DNA of 64,000 nucleotides. Origin: a virus. Positions 8,036-17,646 of the stretch are shown here, one piece after another. The notes below the pieces were generated by a model, which was given only the letters and a program-made list of their open reading frames with translations, had not been told where the DNA came from and ran no database searches. The stretch is taken from the IMG/VR virus record IMGVR_UViG_3300042402_003577, positions 41,850 through 105,849 of that record; one strand, written 5' to 3'. The translations under genes were made by a program, and so were the position numbers. The number at the start of each line of letters is the position of its first letter. Position 1 is the first letter of the stretch.

Positions 8036-9124
8036 TTAAGGAATTATTGTACAGTTTTTAGTTAGCAATATAGCCTCTAAGTTTGTTCCTGTAACAGAAT
8101 TCACATTTCCTGTTAAATTTACACTACAAGTTCCTGCAAAACTAGGTTGAGCATTTGCCCAAGGCTCACTAGCTGTATATCCTGCAGTAGTCATTTGGTT
8201 GCTGCTTAAAAATAAAAATTGCAACGAAACAGGCAACGCAATACTAGGATTAAAGTCTACTATTTGGTTAAAACTTAAATATAGTTCTATTAAACTACTA
8301 GGCAACGCAATGCTAGGGTTGAATGTTACTATTTGGTTGTTGGCTAAATATAGTTCTTCCAACGAATTAGACAATGCAATACTAGGATTAAAAGTTGTTA
8401 TTTGGTTAAAACTTAAATATAAACGTCTCAGCCCGTTTATAACTCCTATTTTCTCTACATTTACTATTGTGTTATAACTTAAATTAAACTTAGTAGCATC
8501 TGCTGTTAAATTACATTGGATTCTATCACCTGTTTTTACAAAATCTGTAATAACAATGTTTGTGAAGTCATTTGCGCTAAAATTACCTAGACTATCATAC
8601 CCGTTTGTTAACCATTGCTGAAAAGTAGCTTGATTTGTAACGGGATAAGGATTAAGACTATTATCTAATAATATACTCCAATCCATAGTTAAATCAAAAT
8701 TGTAAGGTGAACTTACAGGTGCACAACAATTTAATATCTCACAACAAGTGAGAACTTTAATTATTATATTTGTAAAATTAATTGTTTCAACAGTTTTTCT
8801 TGGTCTAATAACGTCTGTAGTTATCCACCACTGTTCTTTTTTACTAGGGCATAATGTTGTTCCTGCACAACAATTATAGACATCTTTTACAATTTTCTCT
8901 AAAGAAGTCCAGTTAGCTCCTGGTTTTTTTCTACTATAAATCAATGCAGACTTTCTTATAAAATAATCTGATTTTTGTAAATTATTGCCATTACACGCAC
9001 AAGTTAGACCATTACAAGCGAATATATCATTTATAAGATCTGAAAAGTTAATAAATGCCCCCTGATTGACAAGTTTTTGTTGTCCTTTATAGATAGTCTC
9101 TGAAATAATATTAATTCTTTTCAT
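8036..9124 (-). CDS. Modular adhesin paralogue 3 with leucine-rich repeats (362 aa)
   Basis: The N-terminal 140 residues are the shared attachment domain. From about residue 200 the protein has leucine-rich repeats of 23 residues, for example LEELYLANNQIVTFNPSIAL followed by nearly the same unit (LIELYLSFNQIVDFNPSIAL), then LQFLFLSSNQMTT. LRR domains bind proteins or glycans, so this is a strong candidate for the receptor-contact part of a tail fibre. The repeats are almost identical in DNA (69-bp period), which points to recent duplication or active repeat turnover. A terminator-like hairpin lies between this gene and the gene upstream of it, so it may start a separate transcript. Confidence 0.8.
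   Translation of the reverse strand: MKRINIISETIYKGQQKLVNQGAFINFSDLINDIFACNGLTCACNGNNLQKSDYFIRKSALIYSRKKPGANWTSLEKIVKDVYNCCAGTTLCPSKKEQWWITTDVIRPRKTVETINFTNIIIKVLTCCEILNCCAPVSSPYNFDLTMDWSILLDNSLNPYPVTNQATFQQWLTNGYDSLGNFSANDFTNIVITDFVKTGDRIQCNLTADATKFNLSYNTIVNVEKIGVINGLRRLYLSFNQITTFNPSIALSNSLEELYLANNQIVTFNPSIALPSSLIELYLSFNQIVDFNPSIALPVSLQFLFLSSNQMTTAGYTASEPWANAQPSFAGTCSVNLTGNVNSVTGTNLEAILLTKNCTIIP
8192..8467 (-). repeat. Four 69-bp tandem repeats inside the LRR adhesin gene
   Basis: The marker string ATTTGGTT recurs at 8193, 8262, 8331 and 8400 on the plus strand, exactly 69 bp (23 codons) apart, with the surrounding GCAACGCAAT-CTAGG segment conserved. Each unit encodes one leucine-rich repeat. 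Confidence 0.85.
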
Positions 9125-9189
9125 GTATATTTATATTTTATTTAACAAAAATAAGTATTAATTTTTATATTATAAAAATTATGTTATGT

Positions 9190-9229
9190 GTATAAAAAAA
9201 AATAGGCGGCAAAGTTTCCTCTGCCACCT
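9190..9229 (-). terminator. Rho-independent terminator after the 391-aa virion gene
   Basis: On the minus strand AGGTGGCA (9229-9222) pairs with TGCCGCCT (9211-9204), eight pairs with one G-T, and is followed by a long T run. It ends transcription of the highly expressed-looking 391-aa gene before the adhesin bank. Confidence 0.85.
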
Positions 9230-9278
9230 ACTCCACACACAAAACAATATATTAATTAATTTTACTTAATAATATTTT

Positions 9279-10454
9279 TTATATACAATTTAGGCTAATT
9301 GTTTTACCACAAGGCCCTGTAGTAACAAAAGCATTCAAAGTAGCTTCTACTGCTGTTTGAGTAGTAGTATGTGCTTCTGGAACTAGAATAGTTGTGATAA
9401 AGTTTGGATGCCAGTTCATACTGTTTGCATTCTCATTTGGAGAAACTGTATGGTATCCTAGTACATATTGGCAATATGATTGATTACAGTCAACTAGCAA
9501 GTTTTTAGTTCTTGATACGTTCAATTGAGCATAGTAAGGAGCTCCTGTAGTTTCAACTTCGCTGTTCAAACCATCAAAGCCTGTACCGCCTGGCATTTCA
9601 AGATACTCTTCCCACTGCAATTTAGCACCGTGACCTTCTGGTAATCTCATTCCTGTATTATCTACAGAAACACTTGTAGAATTTGGAGCCCATGCTGAAC
9701 CTAAGATAACTTGGATAGCTCCAATAGTGTATCTATCAACAATAGCTTCTGCTGGAGGGAAACATCCACAATCTGCAGTGTTTACTTTGAAAGTAACTTC
9801 GATTGCACAAGAGAAACCTGCCGCTGGAGTAATTGGAGAAACTGGGTCTGCAGAAGTTCTTACTTCTTGAACATATTTAGACAACAACTCGTTTCCTTCA
9901 ATTTCTGCTTTCAATTTCAAAGCAACTTCTTCACAGTCATGTGTATAATTACAATCACCATCGCAAGAAGGACACTCTTCTGATTGAACAGAAATCAATT
10001 CTACATGGTATCTGTTTTCTGGGTAGAAAAAGTTCAATGTAGGATCGTTAATTCTGATTCCAATAGAATAGTTTTGTGAACAATCTGTACAAGAGAAGTT
10101 AAACTTCGCTTTGTTAGACTGTCCAGTTTGAGGAGCTTTTACACTTGCATCATCCATTGAACAAGATGTAATAGTCTCACCTGAAGCCAATCTTACATTG
10201 TCTGAACTTGTTTTAGAAAGATTTTTATCTACTCCAATTGCAATAAAAATAGATTTTACTCCTACAATAGTAGTAGCATCTACCGCTGTATTGGTTTCAG
10301 CGTTGTAAAAACCAATTTGACCTGGTCTTAGTAAGTATTGTTTAGTAGTAGCATTGTAAAATGCAGTACCCGTTGCAACAATACCGTATCCTGTCGCACT
10401 ACCTGCTACTGCGGCAGTTGGAAGGAACATTTGTTTTTGAATTCTTGATCTCAT
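9279..10454 (-). CDS. Abundant virion protein candidate (391 aa)
   Basis: A beta-rich protein with several Cys clusters (CPSCDGDCNYTHDC near residue 160, CGCFPP near 225). I do not recognise the family. It lies downstream of the capsid and connector-like genes and has its own strong terminator. Like the major capsid gene it uses more GGT, AAC, TAC and TTC codons than its neighbours, a sign of very high expression. Together this suggests an abundant structural protein such as a tail-tube, head-decoration or collar protein. The exact role cannot be told from sequence alone. Confidence 0.72.
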   Translation of the reverse strand: MRSRIQKQMFLPTAAVAGSATGYGIVATGTAFYNATTKQYLLRPGQIGFYNAETNTAVDATTIVGVKSIFIAIGVDKNLSKTSSDNVRLASGETITSCSMDDASVKAPQTGQSNKAKFNFSCTDCSQNYSIGIRINDPTLNFFYPENRYHVELISVQSEECPSCDGDCNYTHDCEEVALKLKAEIEGNELLSKYVQEVRTSADPVSPITPAAGFSCAIEVTFKVNTADCGCFPPAEAIVDRYTIGAIQVILGSAWAPNSTSVSVDNTGMRLPEGHGAKLQWEEYLEMPGGTGFDGLNSEVETTGAPYYAQLNVSRTKNLLVDCNQSYCQYVLGYHTVSPNENANSMNWHPNFITTILVPEAHTTTQTAVEATLNAFVTTGPCGKTISLNCI

Positions 10455-10476
10455 TTTTAAATTTATTTAAGGTTTG

Positions 10477-11181
10477 TTAAATTTTTGATATGTTTAAAAT
10501 TTTATTTAATTGTGACTCAAAGTCTATAGTATTGCCTACATCTCTCATTGCGATTAATACTGCAATATCAATAATTTTGTTTGCCTGGAAAGTTGAGTTT
10601 ATTTCTATATCTCTTTGAACCGCAGGTGTACCATCAGGAAGGTTATATTGCCCTCCTCCATAGGTAAAATCTTGAGGATTTCCAGGTCTTAAAGGTTTTC
10701 TAATATAAGAAAGAAATATTTTTTCTATATCGAAGCCTTCATAGTATAAGTATAACTTATTTCCAGACATGTCCATGTTTACTCTTTCAAAAACATAGGA
10801 AGAATTAAACATAGGATCATTTGTGTAAATATCATCCTTTTGTATGAAAAAATTCTTAATAGTTTTTTTAGGACATTTAGCTGTAAAGCATACAGAATAG
10901 GACTCTAAATATCTATAATAATCTGGGGGTAAATCCGCAGTGTAATAGTCTTCGTTGATCTTATTGACTGGGAGTGGAAAATTTTTTATTTCCAGCTCCC
11001 TTATGTCATCTCTTCTTTTTTGGTTTATCTCTAATTGCTCACAAATGTTTTCAATATAAATTATGTAAGCTTCAAAAAGGTATTCGTCTATCTGAGGTAT
11101 AAGAAAGTTAGCGTTTCTTAACCCATCTACCTTGTTTGCATGTTGTTTAAATTTATAATGGGCTTCTTTTATTGAAAACAT
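10477..11181 (-). CDS. Head-tail connector/ring-like protein candidate (234 aa)
   Basis: A helical N-terminal half (EAHYKFKQHANKVDG, then IDEYLFEAYIIYIENICEQ) is followed by a beta segment ending LSYIRKPLRPGNP and a C-terminal helical part. Size, helical N-terminus and position two genes after the major capsid gene resemble head-completion or tail-ring proteins of crAss-like podoviruses. This is an inference from layout and shape. The gene overlaps the preceding one by one base, so the two are translationally coupled. Confidence 0.6.
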   Translation of the reverse strand: MFSIKEAHYKFKQHANKVDGLRNANFLIPQIDEYLFEAYIIYIENICEQLEINQKRRDDIRELEIKNFPLPVNKINEDYYTADLPPDYYRYLESYSVCFTAKCPKKTIKNFFIQKDDIYTNDPMFNSSYVFERVNMDMSGNKLYLYYEGFDIEKIFLSYIRKPLRPGNPQDFTYGGGQYNLPDGTPAVQRDIEINSTFQANKIIDIAVLIAMRDVGNTIDFESQLNKILNISKI

Positions 11182-12092
11182 TATTTCATTTTAGCTTTTA
11201 AAGCCTCTTCTAGGCTTAAATATAGTGATGAATTTTCTGGTTTTTGTAAGAAATCAATAATATTCATAGTATCTGTTTGAAGTTGCTCTCCATTGAAGAA
11301 TACTTTTATATTTTCTTTTCTTAACACTGCGTATTGGTACATTTTCTCAACATTGATAGTAACTTCCAATTTTGCTTTATTTTTAGAATCTGACAACTCA
11401 ATAAATAAATCTTGAATAGCTGCCAAAGTTTCTTTATTACTATTTTCGGTAATTTTAGAATACAACAAGTCTTCTATAATTACTTCCTTCTCATCTCCTG
11501 TCAATTTAATACCTAGTGCGGTACACATGTCTCTTTTTTGAGATAGGGTGAGTTTATTGTATCTTTCGTGTAATTTACTTGTTTTTTCACGCTTAGATTC
11601 TCTCACAGTAGCGTCTGCTATTTCATCTTCAATGATCCACTCTGCAGCAGGATGTTTAGAAAGAGAAGTCTCTCCTATTACTGTCATTGAATCTGCCGAC
11701 ATAATTGCATAAATCAATTCTTCTGTCGGTTTATTTAGGTCAAGAACTTGAATATCTCTTCCTAATTTAGCCCTGCATTTACTATGAGTAAAGAAAGGGT
11801 CTTTTCTATTAGAAGGATCTGCTGAAGTTATTTTTTGGTTAGTATACTCGTCATTTAATGCAAGTTTTTTTACTAATTCATTTATTTGTTCATCAGTATA
11901 CCTACTATTGGTAGGGCCTAGATGGTATCTGTAAGCATTCTCGTCAAATTGTGGTCTAAATGTGTTAGCATTAGCCAAAAACGCATAGCTTTCAGAAGCT
12001 TGTCTATAAGCAGGGTCAATATTTACTTGCCAATGCTTATTCTTTTTAATGTTTGGGTAAATTTTTACCTTCTTGTTTGTTAGTGTACTCAT
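11181..12092 (-). CDS. Unknown virion-region protein (303 aa)
   Basis: A charged protein with an extended N-terminal 120 residues and a helical middle (ADATVRESKREKTSKLHERYN, KLTLSQKRDMCTALGIK resembling a SAP-like helix-turn-helix). No membrane segment or signal peptide. It is the first gene after the tRNA-Met-like element and just before the connector-like gene. It may be a head-internal or connector-associated protein; no family is recognised. Confidence 0.68.
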   Translation of the reverse strand: MSTLTNKKVKIYPNIKKNKHWQVNIDPAYRQASESYAFLANANTFRPQFDENAYRYHLGPTNSRYTDEQINELVKKLALNDEYTNQKITSADPSNRKDPFFTHSKCRAKLGRDIQVLDLNKPTEELIYAIMSADSMTVIGETSLSKHPAAEWIIEDEIADATVRESKREKTSKLHERYNKLTLSQKRDMCTALGIKLTGDEKEVIIEDLLYSKITENSNKETLAAIQDLFIELSDSKNKAKLEVTINVEKMYQYAVLRKENIKVFFNGEQLQTDTMNIIDFLQKPENSSLYLSLEEALKAKMK

Positions 12093-12123
12093 TGTTTTGT
12101 TGTTTGTGTGATTAATAAAAATA

Positions 12124-12197
12124 GTAGCAACGACTCAGACTCGAACTGGTTAAACTGGCTTATGAGACCAGAGAGATCCATACCTCCCTCCTGCTAT
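12124..12197 (-). tRNA. tRNA-Met(CAU)-like gene, degenerate
   Basis: On the minus strand a five-pair anticodon stem CTGGT/GCCAG closes the loop CTCATAA with anticodon CAT, and D-stem GGGA/TCTC surrounds a GG-containing loop. A T-loop TTCGAGT follows, but its stem has only three good pairs, and the acceptor ends pair over six bases (TAGCAG/TTGCTA). A short duplication (GAGTCTGAGTC) lies in the 3' T-stem. It is either a diverged phage tRNA or a decaying one. It sits between the capsid terminator and the next virion gene. Confidence 0.55.
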
Positions 12198-12214
12198 CCT
12201 CTATCCAATGATAG

Positions 12215-12245
12215 AAAAAAGGGTATGATTAGAGGGCTCATACCC
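12215..12245 (-). terminator. Rho-independent terminator after the major capsid gene
   Basis: On the minus strand GGGTATGA (12245-12238) pairs with TCATACCC (12228-12221) across a nine-base loop, followed by TTTTTT. It lies 18 bases after the capsid stop codon. Confidence 0.9.
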
Positions 12246-12262
12246 TAAGGCCTATAAAGGTT

Positions 12263-13840
12263 TTATTTTCCTCTTAATACTGCTGGAATCAACTCACCGC
12301 ATTTTGTAACATCTTTTACCATGATACCTGCGTATTCCATTCTATGTACTGTCCAGAAGTCACCTGCGTGAGACATCAATGAACCTTGGTTGTTACCGTA
12401 AGGATTTGACAATCCACCTTCGAAACCATAAGCTACATCTCTCTTAGATTTCAAGTAAGAAATGTTTTTACCAAAACCATCTCCCAATCCGTAGTTAACG
12501 AATGTAAATCTTGAAGACTCTGCTGGATAACCATTCTCATCTAGGATAGTGTTGAATGTTACGTCATCATAAGCTTTCATGTGCATAACTGTCAATGAAC
12601 CACCAAATTTCAATTTGTATTGAGTATATGGAGTTTCAGTGTAAGACAATCCTGTTGGTCCACCTGGTACCAATGAAGCACCATCTGTTTTAATGAAATA
12701 ATCTTTCATATCTTTGAAGAAACCTTGAGTTATTTGGTTGATAGCCTCATCAAACAATCTCAATCCAATCTCTCCAGTCCACATTACAACATTTCTTTGA
12801 TCGTAAGCAACTCTTCCGAAGAATATATCTTGTAAGAAGTCTTTGATAAGACCAATAGAGAAAGTGTTATAGAATTCTCTGTATCCATCTTCCAAAATCT
12901 CTTGAAGACCTGGTCCTTGGTTTACAAAGTATCCTGTAGACTCGTCAATAACTGTAGAAGTACTTCTTTGATACATCAAGTGAAGTTCTTTTTCCATTTC
13001 AAATTCTTTGTTGAATTTAACCTCAGCAACTGAAGTGATATACATGTTACCTGTATTTTTCTTGCTCAATGCGTTAGCAATTCTTGTTTGGAAAGCTTGT
13101 TGGCTCTCACCTGCTTTTCTTCCTGCCAAGATCAACAAATCTGCCTCAGACAAGTTACCGTTCAATCTTCTTTGAGCAGCATCTCCTGTCATTTGGTATT
13201 GCTTTCTAAATCTTGTCAATCCAGAACGGAATTTAATTTTACCGATAGCATCAACACTCATTGAACCACCTTTTACAGATGCCTCAGAATAAGTAGAGTG
13301 CATTTTCATTACTCTTGTTCCTGGTGTAAACAAACTGTTGTCAACAAACAAGTTTGGACTATCAGTCATCAATTTTACTGTGTACACTGTGAAAGAACCT
13401 TCTTTAACTGGAGCTTTGCTTACACGCATGTTGAATTTTTTGCTGTCAGTGAATACCAATGTATCACCTTCTACAAATGTTCCAATGTCAAGTTTAATTC
13501 TAAACTCTCTTTGAGCAAGACCTTTTGTCAAGTTTCCTGGTTCAACGTCTTCAACGATAAGAGCTGGTCTGTATCCTGAAACCATGAATTCCCATTCTAC
13601 TTTGTCACCTTCAATAGTGATAGTGTCAGAACCTTGTGCAAGTTCCAATAATGGTGCAGTACCGTCAAATAATGTTTTCATTGACGCTAATTGACCCATA
13701 CCGCCTAATGCATCTACGTCTGTTTTAATCAAACCAGCAGCATATAGATTGTTTAAGTTGGTATAGTTCATACCCCAGTTACGATCACCTGTGATCGTAG
13801 GAGCTTTTATAATACCGAATTTACTTTGTGATAATTTCAT
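12263..13840 (-). CDS. Major capsid protein (525 aa)
   Basis: Identified by context and shape: it follows terminase, portal and an acidic scaffold-like gene, has the usual length for a HK97-fold capsid protein with an extra domain, and shows codon use tuned for high output (many GGT, CGT, AAC, TTC where neighbours use GGA, AGA, AAT, TTT). The N-terminus (SKFGIIKAPTITGDRNWGMN) and a GTRVMKMHSTY segment near residue 180 are followed by long amphipathic helices (about 270-380), as expected for a spine helix and P-domain. It is followed by a strong terminator, so it ends the packaging/capsid transcript. I see no sign of N-terminal cleavage. Confidence 0.82.
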   Translation of the reverse strand: MKLSQSKFGIIKAPTITGDRNWGMNYTNLNNLYAAGLIKTDVDALGGMGQLASMKTLFDGTAPLLELAQGSDTITIEGDKVEWEFMVSGYRPALIVEDVEPGNLTKGLAQREFRIKLDIGTFVEGDTLVFTDSKKFNMRVSKAPVKEGSFTVYTVKLMTDSPNLFVDNSLFTPGTRVMKMHSTYSEASVKGGSMSVDAIGKIKFRSGLTRFRKQYQMTGDAAQRRLNGNLSEADLLILAGRKAGESQQAFQTRIANALSKKNTGNMYITSVAEVKFNKEFEMEKELHLMYQRSTSTVIDESTGYFVNQGPGLQEILEDGYREFYNTFSIGLIKDFLQDIFFGRVAYDQRNVVMWTGEIGLRLFDEAINQITQGFFKDMKDYFIKTDGASLVPGGPTGLSYTETPYTQYKLKFGGSLTVMHMKAYDDVTFNTILDENGYPAESSRFTFVNYGLGDGFGKNISYLKSKRDVAYGFEGGLSNPYGNNQGSLMSHAGDFWTVHRMEYAGIMVKDVTKCGELIPAVLRGK

Positions 13841-13866
13841 GTTAATTTAATTTTATTTTTGAATAT

Positions 13867-15006
13867 TTAATTTATGAATTCTAATTTAATTGTGTTGGGT
13901 TTTGTTTTTCCAGAAGCTCTTCTTAAACTTTCCGCCAACTTGCTTTTTTCTTTACTAGCTACTTCAATTTTATCTGACTTATCTGACAATCCTTCAAATA
14001 TTTTGTAAGCTAATGCTACCATTTTTTCAGGATCAGAAAGATACTCATTTAATTTTTGTTTAAATCCTGTAGCTCTTCCTACAACTTCTCCCTTATCGTT
14101 TCTTATCTCTTGTGGAGAAAAGATAAAATCTTCAAAATTACTTTTTTGGTTTTTAGCAATAACTACATTATCACTCTTACCACTTTGAATAGTTTGTCTG
14201 ATTTTATTTACACTCTTAATATACTCTTCTCTTTGGATACGAGCATATTCTTGCTGAGATTTGATAAGATCATCTTCTTGTTTCTCTCTGAAAACTTTTA
14301 AATCAGCTTGAATCTTACTAGCTTGATTAAATAGCTTTCCTTTTTCTTTATACCCATCCAATAACGATTCTGCCTCTTCTTCTTCAAGATTCTTAACCGA
14401 AGTTAAATATGTCTTTACTAGAGCTGTAGCATTATCCTCATCTTCAATGTCTACATCCACCCAATTTGTTTCTGCGTGTAAATTGATATAATCATCAATA
14501 TTTCCGCCATGCTTTAAAAAGTTAAGAACACCATCCACTCTAGGATCATCTATTTTATATGAGCTTTTTACTAAATTTAGAGCTCTTTCATCTAAAGTAG
14601 CTTCATAAGCTTCAAACAAGGCATCTTCTGATCCATCCCAATCTTCTGGGAGATTTAAAAGGTTTTTCTCTTGTAATTCTGAAGCAAATATTTTTAAAGG
14701 ATCTACTTCTGAATTTTCTTCGTCATCTTCGTCTGAAGACTCCTCATCTTCTTCTTTGGAAGAAGCAGCTTCTTTCTTCTTGTTTAAGATTGCTTGCTTC
14801 TCTTCTTCATTAAGATCAAGATCATCAATATTGTCTTCATCTATTAAATCAGGATTAACTAGGGAAGAGTCATGGTCTTCATCATCATCCTCTTTATTTG
14901 TTTCCTCTGTTTCGTTTATAGATTCTATTTTATCTGACAAATTGTTATCATCTAAAAGATCGTCATTGAATTCTATAATGTCAAAATCTAAATTGCTCTC
15001 TTGCAT
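13867..15006 (-). CDS. Acidic scaffolding-like protein (379 aa)
   Basis: The first 110 residues are extremely acidic (for example EETNKEDDDEDHDSS and EEDEESSDEDDEENSE), then come alpha-helical segments with a predicted coiled coil around residues 205-270 (EEEEAESLLDGYKEKGK, EKQEDDLIKSQQEYARIQR). The C-terminus is basic. Position directly between portal and major capsid protein, high charge and helical content are typical of internal scaffolding proteins of tailed phages. The family is not recognisable by sequence. Confidence 0.72.
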   Translation of the reverse strand: MQESNLDFDIIEFNDDLLDDNNLSDKIESINETEETNKEDDDEDHDSSLVNPDLIDEDNIDDLDLNEEEKQAILNKKKEAASSKEEDEESSDEDDEENSEVDPLKIFASELQEKNLLNLPEDWDGSEDALFEAYEATLDERALNLVKSSYKIDDPRVDGVLNFLKHGGNIDDYINLHAETNWVDVDIEDEDNATALVKTYLTSVKNLEEEEAESLLDGYKEKGKLFNQASKIQADLKVFREKQEDDLIKSQQEYARIQREEYIKSVNKIRQTIQSGKSDNVVIAKNQKSNFEDFIFSPQEIRNDKGEVVGRATGFKQKLNEYLSDPEKMVALAYKIFEGLSDKSDKIEVASKEKSKLAESLRRASGKTKPNTIKLEFIN

Positions 15007-15135
15007 ATTTGTTTGTTTTATGTGTGTGTAAAATAATTGTTTTGTACTGCAAAATTGAAAAAAAATTATTTTTTTATAAATTATTTTTTTCTTATAATAA
15101 AAAAATTAATTGGTGAGCCCAGTGTTTATAAGGGA

Positions 15136-17646
15136 TTAATCTTTTTTCCCTTTTTGTTTCATCATCTGAATTTCTGTTTCAATTTTTTTATTCTGAAGTT
15201 GTATCTGTGCTATTTTAGCATCATTAAGCTCTACGCTTGACTCATTTTCGTTTTTTTCCATTTGTAATTGAATCAAATCGTTTGTTCCATCTTGGTCAAT
15301 ATCGTTAGCTCTTTGTAATCTCTGAGCATTCAATTCAGCAGACTTTAATGTTACAGCATTTCTATCATCAGCCATTTGTTTTTGAGTCTTCAATTCCTCT
15401 TGTTTAGCCTGAATCTGCATTTGTTGCATTTGCATTTGTTGCTCTTGTTGAGATTTTTGCATTTGCTCTTCTTTAGCTTCTTTTTGCTCTTGAATTCTAG
15501 CAATGATGTTTTTAACCTCTGTAGCATTCTCTGTAGTGAGAATTTCTGTAGCCACTCTTAAATCTCCTCCACTATTTTGGATAATAGGTTGAATTAAGTT
15601 TTTCAATTGACTAATAATCTCTGTATCTCTTAATGTATTAGTAATAAATACTTTATAGTTATAATTTGCAAAATCTGCCACCTCTGTATTCAATGTAGCT
15701 ATACTTAAATCTGAAAGAATATAAGAAGCCTTCAATGGATTTTCCTTATAGATTACTTTACAAATTTCAATATAGTTCTCAACGGTTCTTTCTTTTACAT
15801 AATTATGCATGTAGAACCATTTCTCAGTTTGATTAGAGGATTGTATAATACTTTGTTGGTTATTACCTATAGACTCATACGGAGATTGCTGTCCTAGTCT
15901 ACCAGGGTTATAACTCATAGACTGTGCCATTTTTTTCTCAATATACTCTAATAATTGTATTTTTTGATTTATTTCTTGTGCATGAGATAGGTTGATAGAT
16001 TTCCAATAGTTAGGATCTACACCCATATTTCTTAAATCGCCTTCTTTAGAAGCACTAATTAAAGCCACCTTGAATTTCTTAATATAAGTCATCCACTGTG
16101 TAGGAGTCATTTCTTTTGGAATCTGTTCTTGTAATCCTAGCAATACATTACCTATATCGGTCTTCATCAATTCAATAATTTGATTGATAACTACATTATA
16201 CAAGAACTGCCAAGGTTTTCCTAAGTCAGCAATTGCTATAGGAGCTGAGTTTCTTGCCGAATAAACAGAGCCTGTATAAGGGCCTCTAATTTGAAAAGGG
16301 TTGTCAACGTCTCTATATTGATTAGGAATAGGTTCAACTTTTATATAAATCTTTGGATTGGTGAATATTTTATATCCATGCCAGAATTCAGGTATCCATA
16401 AAATTTCTTGCTTAACATCTGTTTCTTTGTTAAAAACATAAGTTTCATCCGCAATAGTTTTTTCTAGGGTGCCATTTTCATTTAACCTAAAGATATATTT
16501 AATTTTTTTCAAAGACTTCCAAACAACATGCGTTACTCTTAGTCTTCTAATTTTAAAATTATCCGTGTAATTATCTTCCCAAGGATCTACCCAGCTAGGA
16601 GTAGCTTCGGAATCTGTAGGATTCATAATAGCGTTAGGAATAATTTCCCACACCTTAGAATCTGAAGGAGAGTTTAATGTAGACTCATATTTGTCAAAAA
16701 CTTCTCTCTCTTCTTCGGTAATTATATTACCAAATTTTTGATATATCTCGTAAATAGATAGATACTCGTCATAAGTACACCAGTCTGCTTCATCCAAGAA
16801 GTCAACATCTTTTGATTTAGCATAGTTGAAATACAAAGGATTACAAGCTCTGATAGTAGGTCTACCATTTAACTCTCCTGTCCAATATACTTCTTCTCCT
16901 GTAATAATTACATCTTTCCAGCCTTTATCAAAAACTAATTTAATTCTGTCTGTACGAATATGATATTGTAGTAACTCATCGGTAAGCTTTTCTTCAGGAA
17001 GTTTAAATCCTTTAGCCATGTAAGTTTCTACCTCCACTGGTGTCATTTTATTAATGGTTTCCTCGAGCTGTGCATCTAGATTGGCAGTAATTTCTTGTAG
17101 CTTTTCTAAATACTGAGGGTCCATTGACGGGTCCATCTGGGCTTTTATTTCTTCCAATCTTTTTTGATTGGCTGCTTTTGCTTTTAAAAGTAATTCTTGT
17201 CTTACAATCTTTGAAGTATTCTCAATTAAAAGCTCTCTACGCTTTCTTTGTCTAACTGACTCACTTGTAGAGTTTGTACTAACCACTCTAATATTAAAAG
17301 GTCTTTTGATTTCCTCTCCTTCTAGATCGTGTAATACGTTTTGTAATATAGGGAAATGTATAAAATCACTTTGGTTAATCTCAATTTCTGGAATATCCAT
17401 TCCTAATTCATTCTCAATTATATTCCCTGTATTTATATAACTAGTAAAATCCATTCTACCGTTATATAGTTCGTAGTTTATCTTGAATTTTTCTTTTCTC
17501 TCGTTATAATAGTTGTATTGATTGCATAGGTAATCCATTCTCTGCCTTGCCCAGGCATAGTTATCGGCTATTTTTTTCTTATAACTTAGCCTATCACTTC
17601 CAGGCATGTTTAAGAATTGTGCGGTTAAACTATCGTTTATTACCAT
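15136..17646 (-). CDS. Portal protein (836 aa)
   Basis: It directly follows terminase and precedes scaffold and capsid. The N-terminus has a long helical stem (AWARQRMDYLCNQYNYYNERKE), the middle an all-beta/alpha core with LYNVVINQIIELMKTDIGN and KKFKVALISASKEGDL, a pattern like crAss-like/podovirus portals. The last 150 residues are a Gln/Met/Lys-rich helix (MQKSQQEQQMQMQQMQI) like the barrel or crown extension of large portals. Portals form the dodecameric ring through which DNA is packaged. Length is in the range of crAss-like portals (about 750-850). Confidence 0.85.
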   Translation of the reverse strand: MVINDSLTAQFLNMPGSDRLSYKKKIADNYAWARQRMDYLCNQYNYYNERKEKFKINYELYNGRMDFTSYINTGNIIENELGMDIPEIEINQSDFIHFPILQNVLHDLEGEEIKRPFNIRVVSTNSTSESVRQRKRRELLIENTSKIVRQELLLKAKAANQKRLEEIKAQMDPSMDPQYLEKLQEITANLDAQLEETINKMTPVEVETYMAKGFKLPEEKLTDELLQYHIRTDRIKLVFDKGWKDVIITGEEVYWTGELNGRPTIRACNPLYFNYAKSKDVDFLDEADWCTYDEYLSIYEIYQKFGNIITEEEREVFDKYESTLNSPSDSKVWEIIPNAIMNPTDSEATPSWVDPWEDNYTDNFKIRRLRVTHVVWKSLKKIKYIFRLNENGTLEKTIADETYVFNKETDVKQEILWIPEFWHGYKIFTNPKIYIKVEPIPNQYRDVDNPFQIRGPYTGSVYSARNSAPIAIADLGKPWQFLYNVVINQIIELMKTDIGNVLLGLQEQIPKEMTPTQWMTYIKKFKVALISASKEGDLRNMGVDPNYWKSINLSHAQEINQKIQLLEYIEKKMAQSMSYNPGRLGQQSPYESIGNNQQSIIQSSNQTEKWFYMHNYVKERTVENYIEICKVIYKENPLKASYILSDLSIATLNTEVADFANYNYKVFITNTLRDTEIISQLKNLIQPIIQNSGGDLRVATEILTTENATEVKNIIARIQEQKEAKEEQMQKSQQEQQMQMQQMQIQAKQEELKTQKQMADDRNAVTLKSAELNAQRLQRANDIDQDGTNDLIQLQMEKNENESSVELNDAKIAQIQLQNKKIETEIQMMKQKGKKD

